A stretch of 64,000 nt of DNA from CALNZV01 sp942491115. Lineage in GTDB: Bacteria > Desulfobacterota > Desulfobacteria > Desulfobacterales > UBA5852. This document shows positions 41,498 to 50,763 of this stretch, piece by piece (position 1 is the first letter of the stretch; each line of letters starts with the position of its first letter). Below the pieces are notes generated by a model that saw only the letters and a program-made list of their open reading frames with translations, did no database searches and had not been told where the DNA came from. Location of the stretch: NCBI GenBank assembly GCA_942491115.1, contig CALNZV010000006.1, positions 186,001-250,000 on the forward strand, written 5' to 3'. Both the position numbers and the translations under genes were made by a program.

Positions 41498-42039
41498 GGT
41501 TTTCCCCTTTGTCTTCAGGTTTCAATTGCCTGCCGGGTTGGTTTGACCTGTATGACGCCCCACACCGGGGAAAGTCTACAATTGCCCCTTTTTTCCCTTG
41601 CGCCCTACCCAAAACTCGTGAGGGTTCAGAAATGGAAGGGGATGGCCGACATTCTATAGTGAGTTGATTGGTTGGCGTCGATTCACCGTCTGTCGGCCGA
41701 CAAACCGGAAAAAGGACGACCGCCAAGTGCCGGCGACGTCCTACCGGTTGCTCGTCAATGCATTCAGATATCCATACCGTGGGATCCCTCCCCCTCGGTC
41801 TGCCCTTTTACCTAAAAATAATGCAGCATGGTGAACAACGAGGTCGCAGCCCTTGTGCCGAGGCATGTCCAATGGGATCAAGGCGGATCAACCCCTCTTA
41901 ACATCATGGAACAATCATATAATTCAATGTTTCGATACCTTACATTAAGTCCCGGAAGAGTTGCCGCCCAACCGCTCGCCACGAAACGATACCCGCAGCG
42001 TGAAACGGGGAGAGGATCGAGCAGGAGAAAGGGCCCGCC
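41498..42039. other. Intergenic region, nothing identified
   Basis: About 540 bases between divergent genes. The short frames on both strands lack ribosome sites and family features. AGGAGAAAGG near 42021 serves the kinase gene. No tRNA, hairpin terminator or promoter is clear. Confidence 0.45.
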
Positions 42040-43614
42040 ATGGAAATGACGCCCAGTCAGGACCCGTCGGAAACGAAGGCCCTTTTCGACGATGCCCCTC
42101 TGGTCATGGTCCTTCTGGACAGCCATCGACGTGTGCGCCGTTTGAACAAGGCGGCGGTGGTGATGTCCCGACGTCCTGAGGCGGCCACCATTGGTCTTCG
42201 CCATGGGGATGTCCTTCGGTGCGCTAACGTTTCAGATCACCCCCAGGGGTGCGGCTACGGCACAGTCTGCGGTTCCTGTGTGGTCAAAAACACGGTGGAC
42301 ACCACTTTCAGGACGGGGAGGGTACAGCACTCCGTCGAAGCCTGCTTTCCTTATGATGCCGAAGCCGGAAATGTCATGCTGTGGGCACTGGTGTCGACCA
42401 GCCGCCTGCGACTGGCCAAAGAGGAGAGGGTGCTGGTTTGTGTGGAGGACATCACCACCCGCAAGGCTTTGGAGTCGCAGCTTCAGCACGCCTTTAAAAT
42501 GAAATCCATCGGCACGTTCGCCGGCGGGATCGCTCATGACTTTAATAATTTCTTGAGCGTCGTAATCGGAAATGCCGAGTTGGCCCTGACGGATGTGTCC
42601 GATTGGAATCCGGCCTATCATTGTCTTCAAGAAATCAAATCGGCCGGCCTCAGAGCCAAAACCATCGTCCGGCAGCTTCTCGATTTCAGCCGCAGAGCCC
42701 CCTTTGATTTGTCGCCCACGGCGGTGGTCCCGATTATAAAGGATGCCGTAGATCTCCTTCGGTCCACCATGCCGTCCACCATCCAAGTCCGGCTGACGAT
42801 CAAGGACGACAACGGCATCATTCAGGGGAATTCGAGCCAGATCAAACAGATGATCCTGAATCTCGGCGCCAATGCCGCCCAGGTGATGAGCCGCACGGGC
42901 GGGGTCTTCAGCATCGATATCGACCGGGTCACCTTGGACCAAGACACCGTCGGACGCTTCCCTGATATGCACCCCGGCCAGGTTGTCCGGGTGACGGTAA
43001 GTGATACGGGCCCCGGCATCGACCCGCTGATCGTCGACCGTATTTTCGATCCCTACTTTACCACCGAGGATCTGGGGAAATGCGCCGGTCTCGGGCTCTC
43101 CGTTGTCCATGGCATCGTCAAGAATCTCGGCGGGGCCATTTCTGTCGAGAATTCTTCTGAGAGAGGCATTCGATTCACCATTGTATTCCCATCCCTACTC
43201 CAGCCCAAAGTCGAAAGCGAGACGTTCGACAGCGCTCCCGGTGGAAGCGAGCGGGTTCTCTTCGTGGACGACGAAACCGCCATCGCATCCATGTCCCGTG
43301 AAATGCTGGGACGGCTTGGATATGAGGTGGAGATAAGAATGAACCCCAATCAGGCCCTCGAATTGTTTCGAGCCCAACCCCATAACTTCGATCTGGTGAT
43401 TACCGACATGACCATGCCCGAGATGACCGGTTTGGCGCTTTCCGAAAAGCTAATGGAGGTACGACCGGACATACCGATTATTTTATGCACCGGCCACAGC
43501 CCGATGGTGGATGATGAAAAAGTCAGGCGGGCAGGAATTGCGGCCCTGGCCATGAAACCCATCGAAATTAAAGATATCGCTAGAACCATCCGGAAAGTTC
43601 TGGACTCTGCTTGA
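42040..43614 (+). CDS. Hybrid histidine kinase with Cys-rich PAS domain
   Basis: 524 residues, no membrane segment. PAS domain (10-140) containing C61, C71, C77, C80 (CANVSDHPQGCGYGTVCGSC), a cluster seen in some deltaproteobacterial PAS proteins and likely to bind an Fe-S cluster or metal, i.e. a redox sensor. HisKA has His166 in GGIAHDFNN. HATPase: VSDTGPGIDPLIVDRIFDPY, CAGLGLSVVHG. The C-terminal receiver (about 400-520) has LVITDMTMPEMTG with the phospho-acceptor Asp and LAMKPIEI. No partner regulator is adjacent. Confidence 0.9.
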   Translation: MEMTPSQDPSETKALFDDAPLVMVLLDSHRRVRRLNKAAVVMSRRPEAATIGLRHGDVLRCANVSDHPQGCGYGTVCGSCVVKNTVDTTFRTGRVQHSVEACFPYDAEAGNVMLWALVSTSRLRLAKEERVLVCVEDITTRKALESQLQHAFKMKSIGTFAGGIAHDFNNFLSVVIGNAELALTDVSDWNPAYHCLQEIKSAGLRAKTIVRQLLDFSRRAPFDLSPTAVVPIIKDAVDLLRSTMPSTIQVRLTIKDDNGIIQGNSSQIKQMILNLGANAAQVMSRTGGVFSIDIDRVTLDQDTVGRFPDMHPGQVVRVTVSDTGPGIDPLIVDRIFDPYFTTEDLGKCAGLGLSVVHGIVKNLGGAISVENSSERGIRFTIVFPSLLQPKVESETFDSAPGGSERVLFVDDETAIASMSREMLGRLGYEVEIRMNPNQALELFRAQPHNFDLVITDMTMPEMTGLALSEKLMEVRPDIPIILCTGHSPMVDDEKVRRAGIAALAMKPIEIKDIARTIRKVLDSA

Positions 43615-44082
43615 TGTCAACTTTTCTCAAGTTCCTGAGTCTTTCACGCAGACAATCCGCGCCAGTCCTCACAGATTTTTAACTTGCGTTTGTCGCCAGA
43701 CTACCATAGCCTCTCATTTTCATCACTTGAACGTCTCTTTCTCGTCCTCTTCTGCTCTATCAACTTCTGCGGTTTTCTTGGATTCAAGCCGTTCCCGAAC
43801 TGAAACCATTATCCAGCTCCCACACCGGGTGGAGGGACAAAATGGCAACCCTGGCCGTTGCCACGCTGAGAACAATCTACTGGTGATGATAATGCCCCAG
43901 ACCGATGTCATTCACCGGTTCACGGGGAGACGGCAACCCAAAACCATCGGTTTTCGATGATTCCCGTCCTTTGATCGGGCGGCTGGGACCCGGGTCTGTA
44001 ACTGTGGCCTCCGATTCATACGCGTTCGCCCCGCTCCACAAGACCCATCGCCGGTCCCGACGGATCCGCAAGGAGACTACCC
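43615..44082. other. Intergenic region, nothing identified
   Basis: About 470 bases with no credible gene. AAGGAGACT just before 44083 is the ribosome site of the PilZ gene. I see no RNA structure I would name; a c-di-GMP riboswitch was considered and not found. Confidence 0.4.
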
Positions 44083-44589
44083 ATGAACCACCGCTTAATG
44101 CGTGTCTACAAGCGAACGGCAGTCGATGTCCCCTTTCAGTATCGCATATCCAAATCCAGCCCGTTTCGTATCTCGCGTCTGATCAACGTCAGCGAAGGCG
44201 GTTTGTGCTTTGAGACCGAGCGTCCGATAGCCTCGAACACCACTATCGAAGTTCTCACTTCTAAACGGCCCGACAAAACCCATAAGGGAGACCCCCATTT
44301 GAGCTGCCGGGCAAGGATACGATGGTGCCGAAAGCTCGAACGGCACCACCGCCAGCGCTATGGTATCGGCGTCGAGTTTTACAAAGCCCCCCTTTTGCTC
44401 CCTGATCTCCCGCCTCCAGGAAGGATCCACCGGTGTGATTTCTGTGACGAGAAAGCGGCCGCCGACATCATCTGCAGCACCCATGGAGTCCTATGCCTCT
44501 GTCCTCCATGCGATGGACATCTTGAAGCGGTCCCCGCCGGCAGGGTAAAAGAGAGTCTTGTCAGATTCCTCGCCGGCAATGTGGTCTGA
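44083..44589 (+). CDS. PilZ-domain protein with Cys-rich tail
   Basis: 168 residues. PilZ domain 5-105: RVYKRTAVDVPFQYRISKSS (the R-x3-R motif is degenerate here: RVYKR), ISRLINVSEGGLCFETERPI matching the D/N-x-S-x-x-G motif, and RYGIGVEFY. It may bind c-di-GMP, but the weak R-x3-R makes this uncertain. The tail holds CDFCDEKAAADIICSTHGVL followed by CLCPPC, six Cys suggesting a zinc site. AAGGAGAC ribosome site. Alone in its transcript. Confidence 0.82.
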   Translation: MNHRLMRVYKRTAVDVPFQYRISKSSPFRISRLINVSEGGLCFETERPIASNTTIEVLTSKRPDKTHKGDPHLSCRARIRWCRKLERHHRQRYGIGVEFYKAPLLLPDLPPPGRIHRCDFCDEKAAADIICSTHGVLCLCPPCDGHLEAVPAGRVKESLVRFLAGNVV

Positions 44590-44796
44590 CCCACCTCTTC
44601 CGCTTCCCTCTGATTCGGGCCTCCGGCGATCTTGGAGGATTGGCACCCTTGCGCCATCCGAAAATCACATTACTATCATTGAGACATCTCCTTATACTTT
44701 CTTATCGGATTCTCCTGCCCTCGCCCCATGATGCCAAAGGATGAGCGGCCGATGTGGAAGCCGTCCCAATTTTCCAAAAAAAAGGAGTGCGTAACG

Positions 44797-45369
44797 ATGA
44801 AAAACGTATCGTTAGTTGTTGTCCTGATGATCCTTGCCCTCGTGTCCGGCGCCTATGCCGCTGGTGCCGAGGATTATTCGACCACCATCGCTGTGTTCAA
44901 GGGCTCCCCCGCTGTGGTGGAATTTTTTAATAACTCATATGGATATGCCGTTTTCCCCACCATCGGAAAAGCCGGGTTTATCGTTGGCGGATCCTACGGC
45001 AAGGGGCAGGTGTATCGCGGCGGTGCGGTGACGGGAAAAACTTCGGTGATCGAGGGGTCCCTCGGTCTCCAGATCGGCGGCAAGGCCTTCAGCGAAATCA
45101 TTTTTTTTCAGGACAAGCGGGCCTATGACGAGTTCATCGCCGGCAATTTTGAGTTCGATGCCACCGCCCAGGCGGTCGCCGTAACGGCCGGGGCCGAGGC
45201 CAAGGCCGGAACCGCCGGAGCCACTGCGGGTGCTTCCGCAGGGCCAAAATCCGGTGTTCAGGCAGAAACCAAATACTACAAGGGGATGGCAATCTTCGTT
45301 CATGCGAAAGGTGGATTGATGGCCGAGGTCTCGATCGGCGGTCAGAAGTTTACCTTTGAGCCGATGTAG
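44797..45369 (+). CDS. SYLF (Ysc84) lipid-binding family protein
   Basis: 190 residues. Signal peptide MKNVSLVVVLMILALVSGAY with cleavage near AYAAG, then the SYLF domain: SYGYAVFPTIGKAGFIVGGS, YGKGQVYRGG, SLGLQIGGKAFSEIIFFQDK, GNFEFDATAQAVAVTAGAEA, and KGGLMAEVSIGGQKFTFEP. A periplasmic or outer-membrane lipid-associated protein. AAGGAGTG supports ATG 44797 over the ATG at 44728. Confidence 0.9.
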   Translation: MKNVSLVVVLMILALVSGAYAAGAEDYSTTIAVFKGSPAVVEFFNNSYGYAVFPTIGKAGFIVGGSYGKGQVYRGGAVTGKTSVIEGSLGLQIGGKAFSEIIFFQDKRAYDEFIAGNFEFDATAQAVAVTAGAEAKAGTAGATAGASAGPKSGVQAETKYYKGMAIFVHAKGGLMAEVSIGGQKFTFEPM

Positions 45370-45429
45370 CGGTGATTGTGGGGTGTCGGTGAGATATTGA
45401 AACCAACAGGGGTAAGCCGGCATCCGGTC

Positions 45430-45808
45430 GGATCATCCCCGGCCTGGTATGGAAGAAGCCATCGGTCGAAACCAAGACCCAGACGCCCGGTGAGATACAA
45501 CATGCCGCCCTTCAGCAGGACCGCGCCTGCAGACGGGTCGTTTCAGACGGTCAAGGTGACCGTCCAGACCCGCATGGGTTACATTGGAACTGGACAGGGA
45601 TGCCCTCGCCCATTCAACCTGCCACGGCGTTGATCCTGGCCGCTGTGGCCGCCCTGTCGATCTGAAGGGCAGTAGAAATTCCCCCAGCTTTCATGCATTT
45701 GATGTTGACTATGTCCACAAGTTCTCTCTTCGCCAGAAGACGGATGTCCTTTAGGTCCATCGGGCTCTCATCGGCCATGACCCCTATCCCTCGATCTTGA
45801 AATAGGCT
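45430..45808 (-). pseudogene. Remnant of an enolase-superfamily dipeptide epimerase
   Basis: Directly after the stop of the PP-loop/creatininase gene the minus strand reads, in the same frame, LFQDRGIGVMADESPMDLKD, then LVDIVNIKCMKAGGISTALQ and AATAARINAVAG. VMADES and 'INIK-x-MKAGGI' are metal-binding and catalytic-Lys strands of dipeptide epimerases/muconate cycloisomerases. A stop follows at 45616, and later blocks (MGEGIPVQF; LKGGMLYLTGRLGLGF) continue in shifted frames, so the 3' third of such a gene remains in decayed form. Its 5' part is missing. A link to the DUF1611 gene upstream makes biochemical sense. Confidence 0.7.
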
Positions 45809-48229
45809 CTAATAGCGCCGATGATGGATTTCATCCAGGCTCATCACTTTTAGGTCTTCAACCATCGCCACCAGATGGGCGATCATGACCTCCCAAATCC
45901 GTTCTCCTTTTTGAGCGTCGGCCACCGTTGGATCTCCCATCACGCCATTATCGGAGATCTTGTGGGTATACGCATACCAAGACACGCCCCGCTTTGATGT
46001 AAAATCCAGATATCGACTGGAGAAGACCGGCACTGACTTTCTAGCCCGTTCCATTTTGACCAGATGAGGACGGACGGCCAGGGATGTGCTGGTTTCGATG
46101 TCTCCGGCATGCACGTCGTTTGGGGTTTGGATCAGGTCTGCAACGTCTGAATCGGACGTTTCCCCGGTGTCTACGCAAACGAAGATGTGGGCATCCCGGT
46201 TGATCATCTGAGCGGCATAATTCAAGGATGGCGCGTTGCCGCCGTGACCGTTGATGATCACCAACTTGCGAATACCGTTTGCCGCAGCGCTCATGCCGAT
46301 GTCGTAGACCAGCCGAGACAGGGTGTCGTTGGCAATGCTGATGGTGCCGCAGAAGTCCCTGTGGTGGTAGGAAACTCCATAGGAAATCAATGGCAATACG
46401 GCCGGTCGGGGGAGGCTGCAGGCTTCGGCCACCCGATGGGCCAGATAATCCGCATCAAAGGCATCCGTGTCGAGGGGCAGGTGCGGGCCGTGCTGTTCAA
46501 TAGCACCCACCGGCAGTAGAGCGATATCCACGGCACTCAGGTGGACTTCGGCATCGGGCCAGGTCCACTCGCCCCAGCGATGTTCGGCCCGGCGCTGTCT
46601 TCCGCCGCTGGCGCCGACATCGGTTTCGCCCATGGGGTGTGTCTCATTGGCATAGGGAACTTGAAGATTCGGGTGGGTCCACACGTCTTTTGGAACCCAG
46701 CGGCGATTGTGCCAGTAGACGGCGCCGGCGGCGTGCTCGAGAAAGATGGCAAAAAGGGGCCGCCTTAAATCCACCGGGGTGGCATCCATGGGCGATTTCT
46801 CCGGGTGGAACCGCAGCTTCACAATTTCGGATCTCTCCTTCAATGAATGGAAGGGTTTGTCCGGTGAGGGCAGAATTCCACGCTGATTCAGGAGAAAGAA
46901 GAGCTGCTCGGCCCCCTCCGCCTCCTGGTGGACGCCTTGGGCCGCCAGGTTCTTCATCGCCGTCTGGATCTGGCGCGGTGAATACCCGCAGGCTTCTGGA
47001 TCCCCCCCGATGGCCAGCAGCATCCCCACGATTCTCCGGCATTTTTCGCAGCGACCGCAGGGAAGCACCCGTTCATCAGACATGGTCGTGGCGTGGCAGG
47101 AGGTTTGAAGTCGTTGAAGTGCCGGGTATCGTTCCACCAGTATCTTCTGGATCAGCAGTTCGGAAAGCGGTCTCAGTATGGAAAAGGCGCTGATTGACCA
47201 CCCTTTTTGGAGAAAATACCGCGAGAGAATCTGATCGAAATGGATGCTCTGGTCGAAGAGGCCGTCGTAATGACGGATGCCGTCCCGGGTGGCGCGTACC
47301 GTGGTGTCGAACTCATCGCCGATCAGCAGCCGACCCAGACGATTTTTTCGCATTAGGGGAAGAATGCCGAAAAGAAAAACGGCAACGGTCCATAGGCGGA
47401 TAGGATAATTGTCCGAGCGAACATCGGCAAAATCCTTCCGGATGAAGGGCAGCCGCCGGAGCATCCAGGAGAACAGCCGGTCGCTGTTCACCCAGACCCG
47501 GCCGGTTCCCTGAACCCGATCCCGCATATGACGGTAGGCATTCAATGCCGTGAACCAGTGGCGGCCGGATTCATTCACGAAAAGGGGGTGTACCGCCGAT
47601 GGCATGCCGTTTTCTGAGGCAGCCGGGCGGGATGTCCTCAGTTCATCGAGCAGACCGAAGGTGAGGAGGCTGTCCTTCCCGCCGCTCGAAAGGACCGCGC
47701 AGCGGGTTCGGTCGGTATCCCATAGCTGCCACCGAATCGGCCGTTGAGGATGAGGCTCGAAGGTCAGCCGGGATTGAAGATAGGTCTTCCGTCGTTCCGG
47801 TGGCAGACCAATGGCTTGATCCGTCAAAAACGGATTGTCCGACAGAATTTTGTTGACATAGATCTCTCTGGCCGTGTTCTCTGACATTTGTCGAATCAAG
47901 CGGCGGTCCTGACGGTCGTAGAGGCCGTGGAAAACGATTTCCCGGCAGAATAGGCCATAGTTGATGGCGACCTGAGCGGCTATCATCGATGCCAGATTCT
48001 GGGATTCGGGTTCTTCCGGGGAGAAAACGGACTCCTCGTAGCTGTAGACCAGCTCGGTTTCGAACACGTCACCATCTTGGTAAATCCGGTAGGGTGCCTT
48101 GAGGCGCTTGGGCTCGATGCCGATTGGCCCCACTTCCAATCGGTCGATGACCTGGAGTCGAGACAGGGGCGCATCGCCGCCCGATCGGGATACGGCAGGG
48201 GTTGTTTTTTCAGAAGACCGTCGATTCAT
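45809..48229 (-). CDS. PP-loop ATPase fused to creatininase-family amidohydrolase
   Basis: 806 residues. Residues 1-540: a PP-loop (N-type ATP pyrophosphatase) domain with SGGKDS at 182-187 (RCAVLSSGGKDSLLTFGLL), LLIGDEFDTTVRATRDG and a zinc-type CGRCEKC near 395-401. Residues about 575-806: a creatininase fold with metal ligands GAIEQHGPHLPLDTD, VSYHHRDFCGTIS, IINGHGGNAPSLN and VHAGDIETSTS. I know no characterised protein with this fusion; the PP-loop half recalls the MurL glutamate epimerase group, but that is uncertain. Start at ATG 48229 forms an ATGA overlap with the DUF1611 stop and has AAGGGAGAAATC upstream. Confidence 0.82.
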   Translation of the reverse strand: MNRRSSEKTTPAVSRSGGDAPLSRLQVIDRLEVGPIGIEPKRLKAPYRIYQDGDVFETELVYSYEESVFSPEEPESQNLASMIAAQVAINYGLFCREIVFHGLYDRQDRRLIRQMSENTAREIYVNKILSDNPFLTDQAIGLPPERRKTYLQSRLTFEPHPQRPIRWQLWDTDRTRCAVLSSGGKDSLLTFGLLDELRTSRPAASENGMPSAVHPLFVNESGRHWFTALNAYRHMRDRVQGTGRVWVNSDRLFSWMLRRLPFIRKDFADVRSDNYPIRLWTVAVFLFGILPLMRKNRLGRLLIGDEFDTTVRATRDGIRHYDGLFDQSIHFDQILSRYFLQKGWSISAFSILRPLSELLIQKILVERYPALQRLQTSCHATTMSDERVLPCGRCEKCRRIVGMLLAIGGDPEACGYSPRQIQTAMKNLAAQGVHQEAEGAEQLFFLLNQRGILPSPDKPFHSLKERSEIVKLRFHPEKSPMDATPVDLRRPLFAIFLEHAAGAVYWHNRRWVPKDVWTHPNLQVPYANETHPMGETDVGASGGRQRRAEHRWGEWTWPDAEVHLSAVDIALLPVGAIEQHGPHLPLDTDAFDADYLAHRVAEACSLPRPAVLPLISYGVSYHHRDFCGTISIANDTLSRLVYDIGMSAAANGIRKLVIINGHGGNAPSLNYAAQMINRDAHIFVCVDTGETSDSDVADLIQTPNDVHAGDIETSTSLAVRPHLVKMERARKSVPVFSSRYLDFTSKRGVSWYAYTHKISDNGVMGDPTVADAQKGERIWEVMIAHLVAMVEDLKVMSLDEIHHRRY

Positions 48230-49317
48230 GATTTCTCCCTTATATACGGCCGGATCGTCTCTACGAGATCTGCGGGACCGTGCTTCAGAACGTCCATGGC
48301 GGGACGTCCCGTTTTTCGGACGACGGTGTCGCATGCGTCGGCAATACGGTGGGGAGGGATGCCCTCGTGATTGATGGTTACCGCCACGACCCGCTTTCCC
48401 GACAACAGCTCCATGACCTCAATCTGGCGGGTCAGGGGATGGATGGGGTATCCCGGAAATCCGTCGTACTCTTTGCGACCCGGTGCGTGCTGCAAAACGA
48501 GGATGTCGGGTCTGCCGGCGGCAAGGATTTCGAAGCCCCCCGGGTAGGCCGGATTCATGAGGCTTCCCTGTCCCTCGATCACCAGCACATCCGGTCGTTC
48601 GTTTTCCCAGGCCGACCAGACGGCGTGTTCGATTTCACCGGCCACGAAGTCATTGACAAGAGAATCCATCACGATGCCGTAACGAGCCCCCTGAAGCCAG
48701 GCGGTTTGCCCCGTCCCGATTAACTCCGCTGAGATTCCTGTTTTCCGGAGGCCCTGAACCAGCAGCCATGCGGTCGTTCTCTTGCCTACTGCCGAATCCG
48801 TTCCCATCAGGGCGATTTTCAGTGCGGACACCTTCTCGATCTTTCCGGAAAAAAAATGAAGGTCCGCCCTTGGCGGAGGCTTTCGAATGTCTCGTATTCG
48901 AAGCCCTTTTTTTCCGGCCAGAGCCGACATCTTTGGGTCGTCGGAGATAAAGTCGTGGAGGCCGTTGTCCACATGGAGTCCGGCGGATAGAGCGCTGTGA
49001 AGGGCAGATCGGTGAATTCCCTCCAGTCGGCCGCCGTCGGGAGCAAGGCCCACGACACAGTGGGTGGCCGGCGACGATACGTCATGGCTGTGGGCGATGG
49101 CGGTGGGCAGATCCCTGAAAATGGGAATGCCGTTGGGGGCATCATCGACGACAGTGCCTGCGTCTTCTCCATGATGGCGGGAATCGACGACGGAGATCAC
49201 CTGATAGCGGTTCGTGAACCGGACGAGGCCATGGGCGGTTTTCCCGTTTGGCGTGCCGAAAGCGCCCTCGCAATATACGATGGCGTTGCCTTCGGGGTCT
49301 CTGTGGGGTGACGGCAT
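48226..49317 (-). CDS. DUF1611 family P-loop protein (DgcN-like)
   Basis: 363 residues. The N-terminal Rossmann-like part has NGKTAHGLVRFTNRYQVISV and VVGLAPDGGRLEG. The C-terminal part is a P-loop NTPase: LKIALMGTDSAVGKRTTAWL (Walker A), LIGTGQTAWLQGARYGIVMD, DVLVIEGQGSLMNPAYPGGF. DUF1611 members such as DgcN act on D-glutamate and sit next to enolase-type epimerase genes such as dgcA; here a decayed epimerase gene ends the same operon. TGATG joins it to the PLP gene and ATGA to the next. Substrate not known. Confidence 0.88.
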   Translation of the reverse strand: MPSPHRDPEGNAIVYCEGAFGTPNGKTAHGLVRFTNRYQVISVVDSRHHGEDAGTVVDDAPNGIPIFRDLPTAIAHSHDVSSPATHCVVGLAPDGGRLEGIHRSALHSALSAGLHVDNGLHDFISDDPKMSALAGKKGLRIRDIRKPPPRADLHFFSGKIEKVSALKIALMGTDSAVGKRTTAWLLVQGLRKTGISAELIGTGQTAWLQGARYGIVMDSLVNDFVAGEIEHAVWSAWENERPDVLVIEGQGSLMNPAYPGGFEILAAGRPDILVLQHAPGRKEYDGFPGYPIHPLTRQIEVMELLSGKRVVAVTINHEGIPPHRIADACDTVVRKTGRPAMDVLKHGPADLVETIRPYIREKS

Positions 49318-50408
49318 CAGGATTTCCTTCCTGTCAGGAGAGCCACGTATCGGTCTCCGGGCAATGGGTGTTTAATGTGTTGATCGATGAGAGAGATCAG
49401 CCCCGCCGTCGAGGCGGGCAGCACCTGAAGCCCCTCTTTTTCACTGAGCATTTTGGAAAACCGTCGCATGGCCTTGTCAGAGGCGTTGCCGGCCCAACCC
49501 TCGGTGTCGCGAAGGGCCCGAAGGGCCTGATCGCCGTCGATGGAGTGCCAATTGATTAGGGGTTCGTTGACGGCCGTTTCCTTGATGGACTCGGGGCTCA
49601 GATCTTCACAGGACTGCCTGCCCTGAGCAAAGGACTGAACGATCGGATTTTTCCGAAAAGAGGACCCTGCGACGATCCGGGGCATTCTGGATGTCTTGCC
49701 TCTGCGGTAAAGACTGAGGAATCCTCTGTGAAGTCCAGCCAGGGTCGTTCCGTTGGAAACCGGCACCGCCACCACCGAGGGGGCATCCCTCAATTCATCG
49801 TAAATTTCATAGGCGATTTCACCGTAGGCAATGAGTTGAAGAGTGGTATTGTTTCCACCCGGATTGGCGTCGTAAGAGTCCTTGCTGTCGGCAAAGGCCT
49901 GGGAAGCCTCGACCGCATTTTCGTAGTCGCCCGGGACCCGGTGGATTTCAGCCCCCAGATCTGTCATCTCCGTGATCCGTCGAGTTCGATAGCTGTCCGG
50001 AAGAAATACCGCACAACGCAGGCCAGCCAGGGCGGCGGCCATGGTCATGGCAACGCCGTAATTGCCGCAGGTGGCCACGGTAATCGAATCGAATCCCCGC
50101 CTGAGTGCATCTTTTGCCTGGGCAAATGCGATTCTGTCCTTTTGGGTTCCGGTGGGGTTGCCCCCTTCAAACTTGAGAAAGAGCTGCCGGAGATCCGTTT
50201 CCCTTTCGATATTGCGGGCTCTCAGCAAAAGGGTGTCTCCAACCTCCGAGTCGATGATATCCTCATAGGCCTCGATGCGGTCTTCCAATTCCGCATCCGG
50301 ATCGGCGGATATCCGTTTCTTCGGTCCCATTTCGCGGACCACCTGGGCAACTTCTCCGGTGGCGCCGTCCATGAGATGGTAAGGTCTTTTCAGTTCCGTG
50401 TCAGACAT
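49317..50408 (-). CDS. PLP-dependent threonine synthase-like enzyme
   Basis: 363 residues of the fold-type II (threonine synthase/cysteate synthase-like) family. The PLP lysine is K90 in FEGGNPTGTQKDR; the phosphate or substrate loop is ATCGNYGVAMTMAAALAG; glycine-rich VAVPVSNGTTLAGLHRG follows. It is shorter than a housekeeping ThrC, lacks its N-terminal domain, and neither thrA nor thrB is near. Start MSDTELKRPYHLMDGATGEV at 50408 with AGAGGAAAAG. First gene of the tightly overlapped operon; its product may be the amino acid handled by DUF1611 and the fused protein. Confidence 0.85.
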   Translation of the reverse strand: MSDTELKRPYHLMDGATGEVAQVVREMGPKKRISADPDAELEDRIEAYEDIIDSEVGDTLLLRARNIERETDLRQLFLKFEGGNPTGTQKDRIAFAQAKDALRRGFDSITVATCGNYGVAMTMAAALAGLRCAVFLPDSYRTRRITEMTDLGAEIHRVPGDYENAVEASQAFADSKDSYDANPGGNNTTLQLIAYGEIAYEIYDELRDAPSVVAVPVSNGTTLAGLHRGFLSLYRRGKTSRMPRIVAGSSFRKNPIVQSFAQGRQSCEDLSPESIKETAVNEPLINWHSIDGDQALRALRDTEGWAGNASDKAMRRFSKMLSEKEGLQVLPASTAGLISLIDQHIKHPLPGDRYVALLTGRKS

Positions 50409-50763
50409 TCTTTTCCTCTTCCCTGTGACCATGAGGGTTTTGTGGGCGGGGAGATGGGGATCCTTCGTGATCCGCTGCCCGCGATGCGGTATCCTGCTGG
50501 AGATACCGCTTTATTATCCGGTTCCCCAGATCGCCATAGTCCTGGGGGTTTTGGCGCCAACGGTGGGCCACTGTTTAGCATTTGCTGTGCCAGAGTGGTA
50601 ACCGATTGACTTCTTTCCCTGTTCCGGTTAATGGAGGGCATTTCCGGAAGTCCGAATTCCGCTTTTGACGATCTAATGGGAATTTGAGGTACTTGGTTTC
50701 GATCGACATTGGGGAGTCTGGACCGTCGTCATTGCAACTATAGGTGAAGGGGATGGCCATATC
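50409..50763. other. Divergent intergenic region, doubtful small ORF
   Basis: About 355 bases between divergent transcripts. A plus-strand frame 50431-50601 (56 residues) has IRCPRCGILLEIPLYYPVPQ, resembling half a zinc ribbon followed by a hydrophobic helix, but has no ribosome site. I leave it uncalled. No palindrome or sigma-54 site stands out. Confidence 0.4.

Noticed and set aside
44620..44690. TGGCACCCTTGC as sigma-54 promoter of the SYLF gene
   Set aside because: Spacing between GG and GC elements is too short.
49728..50609. 293-codon plus-strand ORF
   Set aside because: Antisense of the PLP-dependent enzyme gene, no protein-like motifs.
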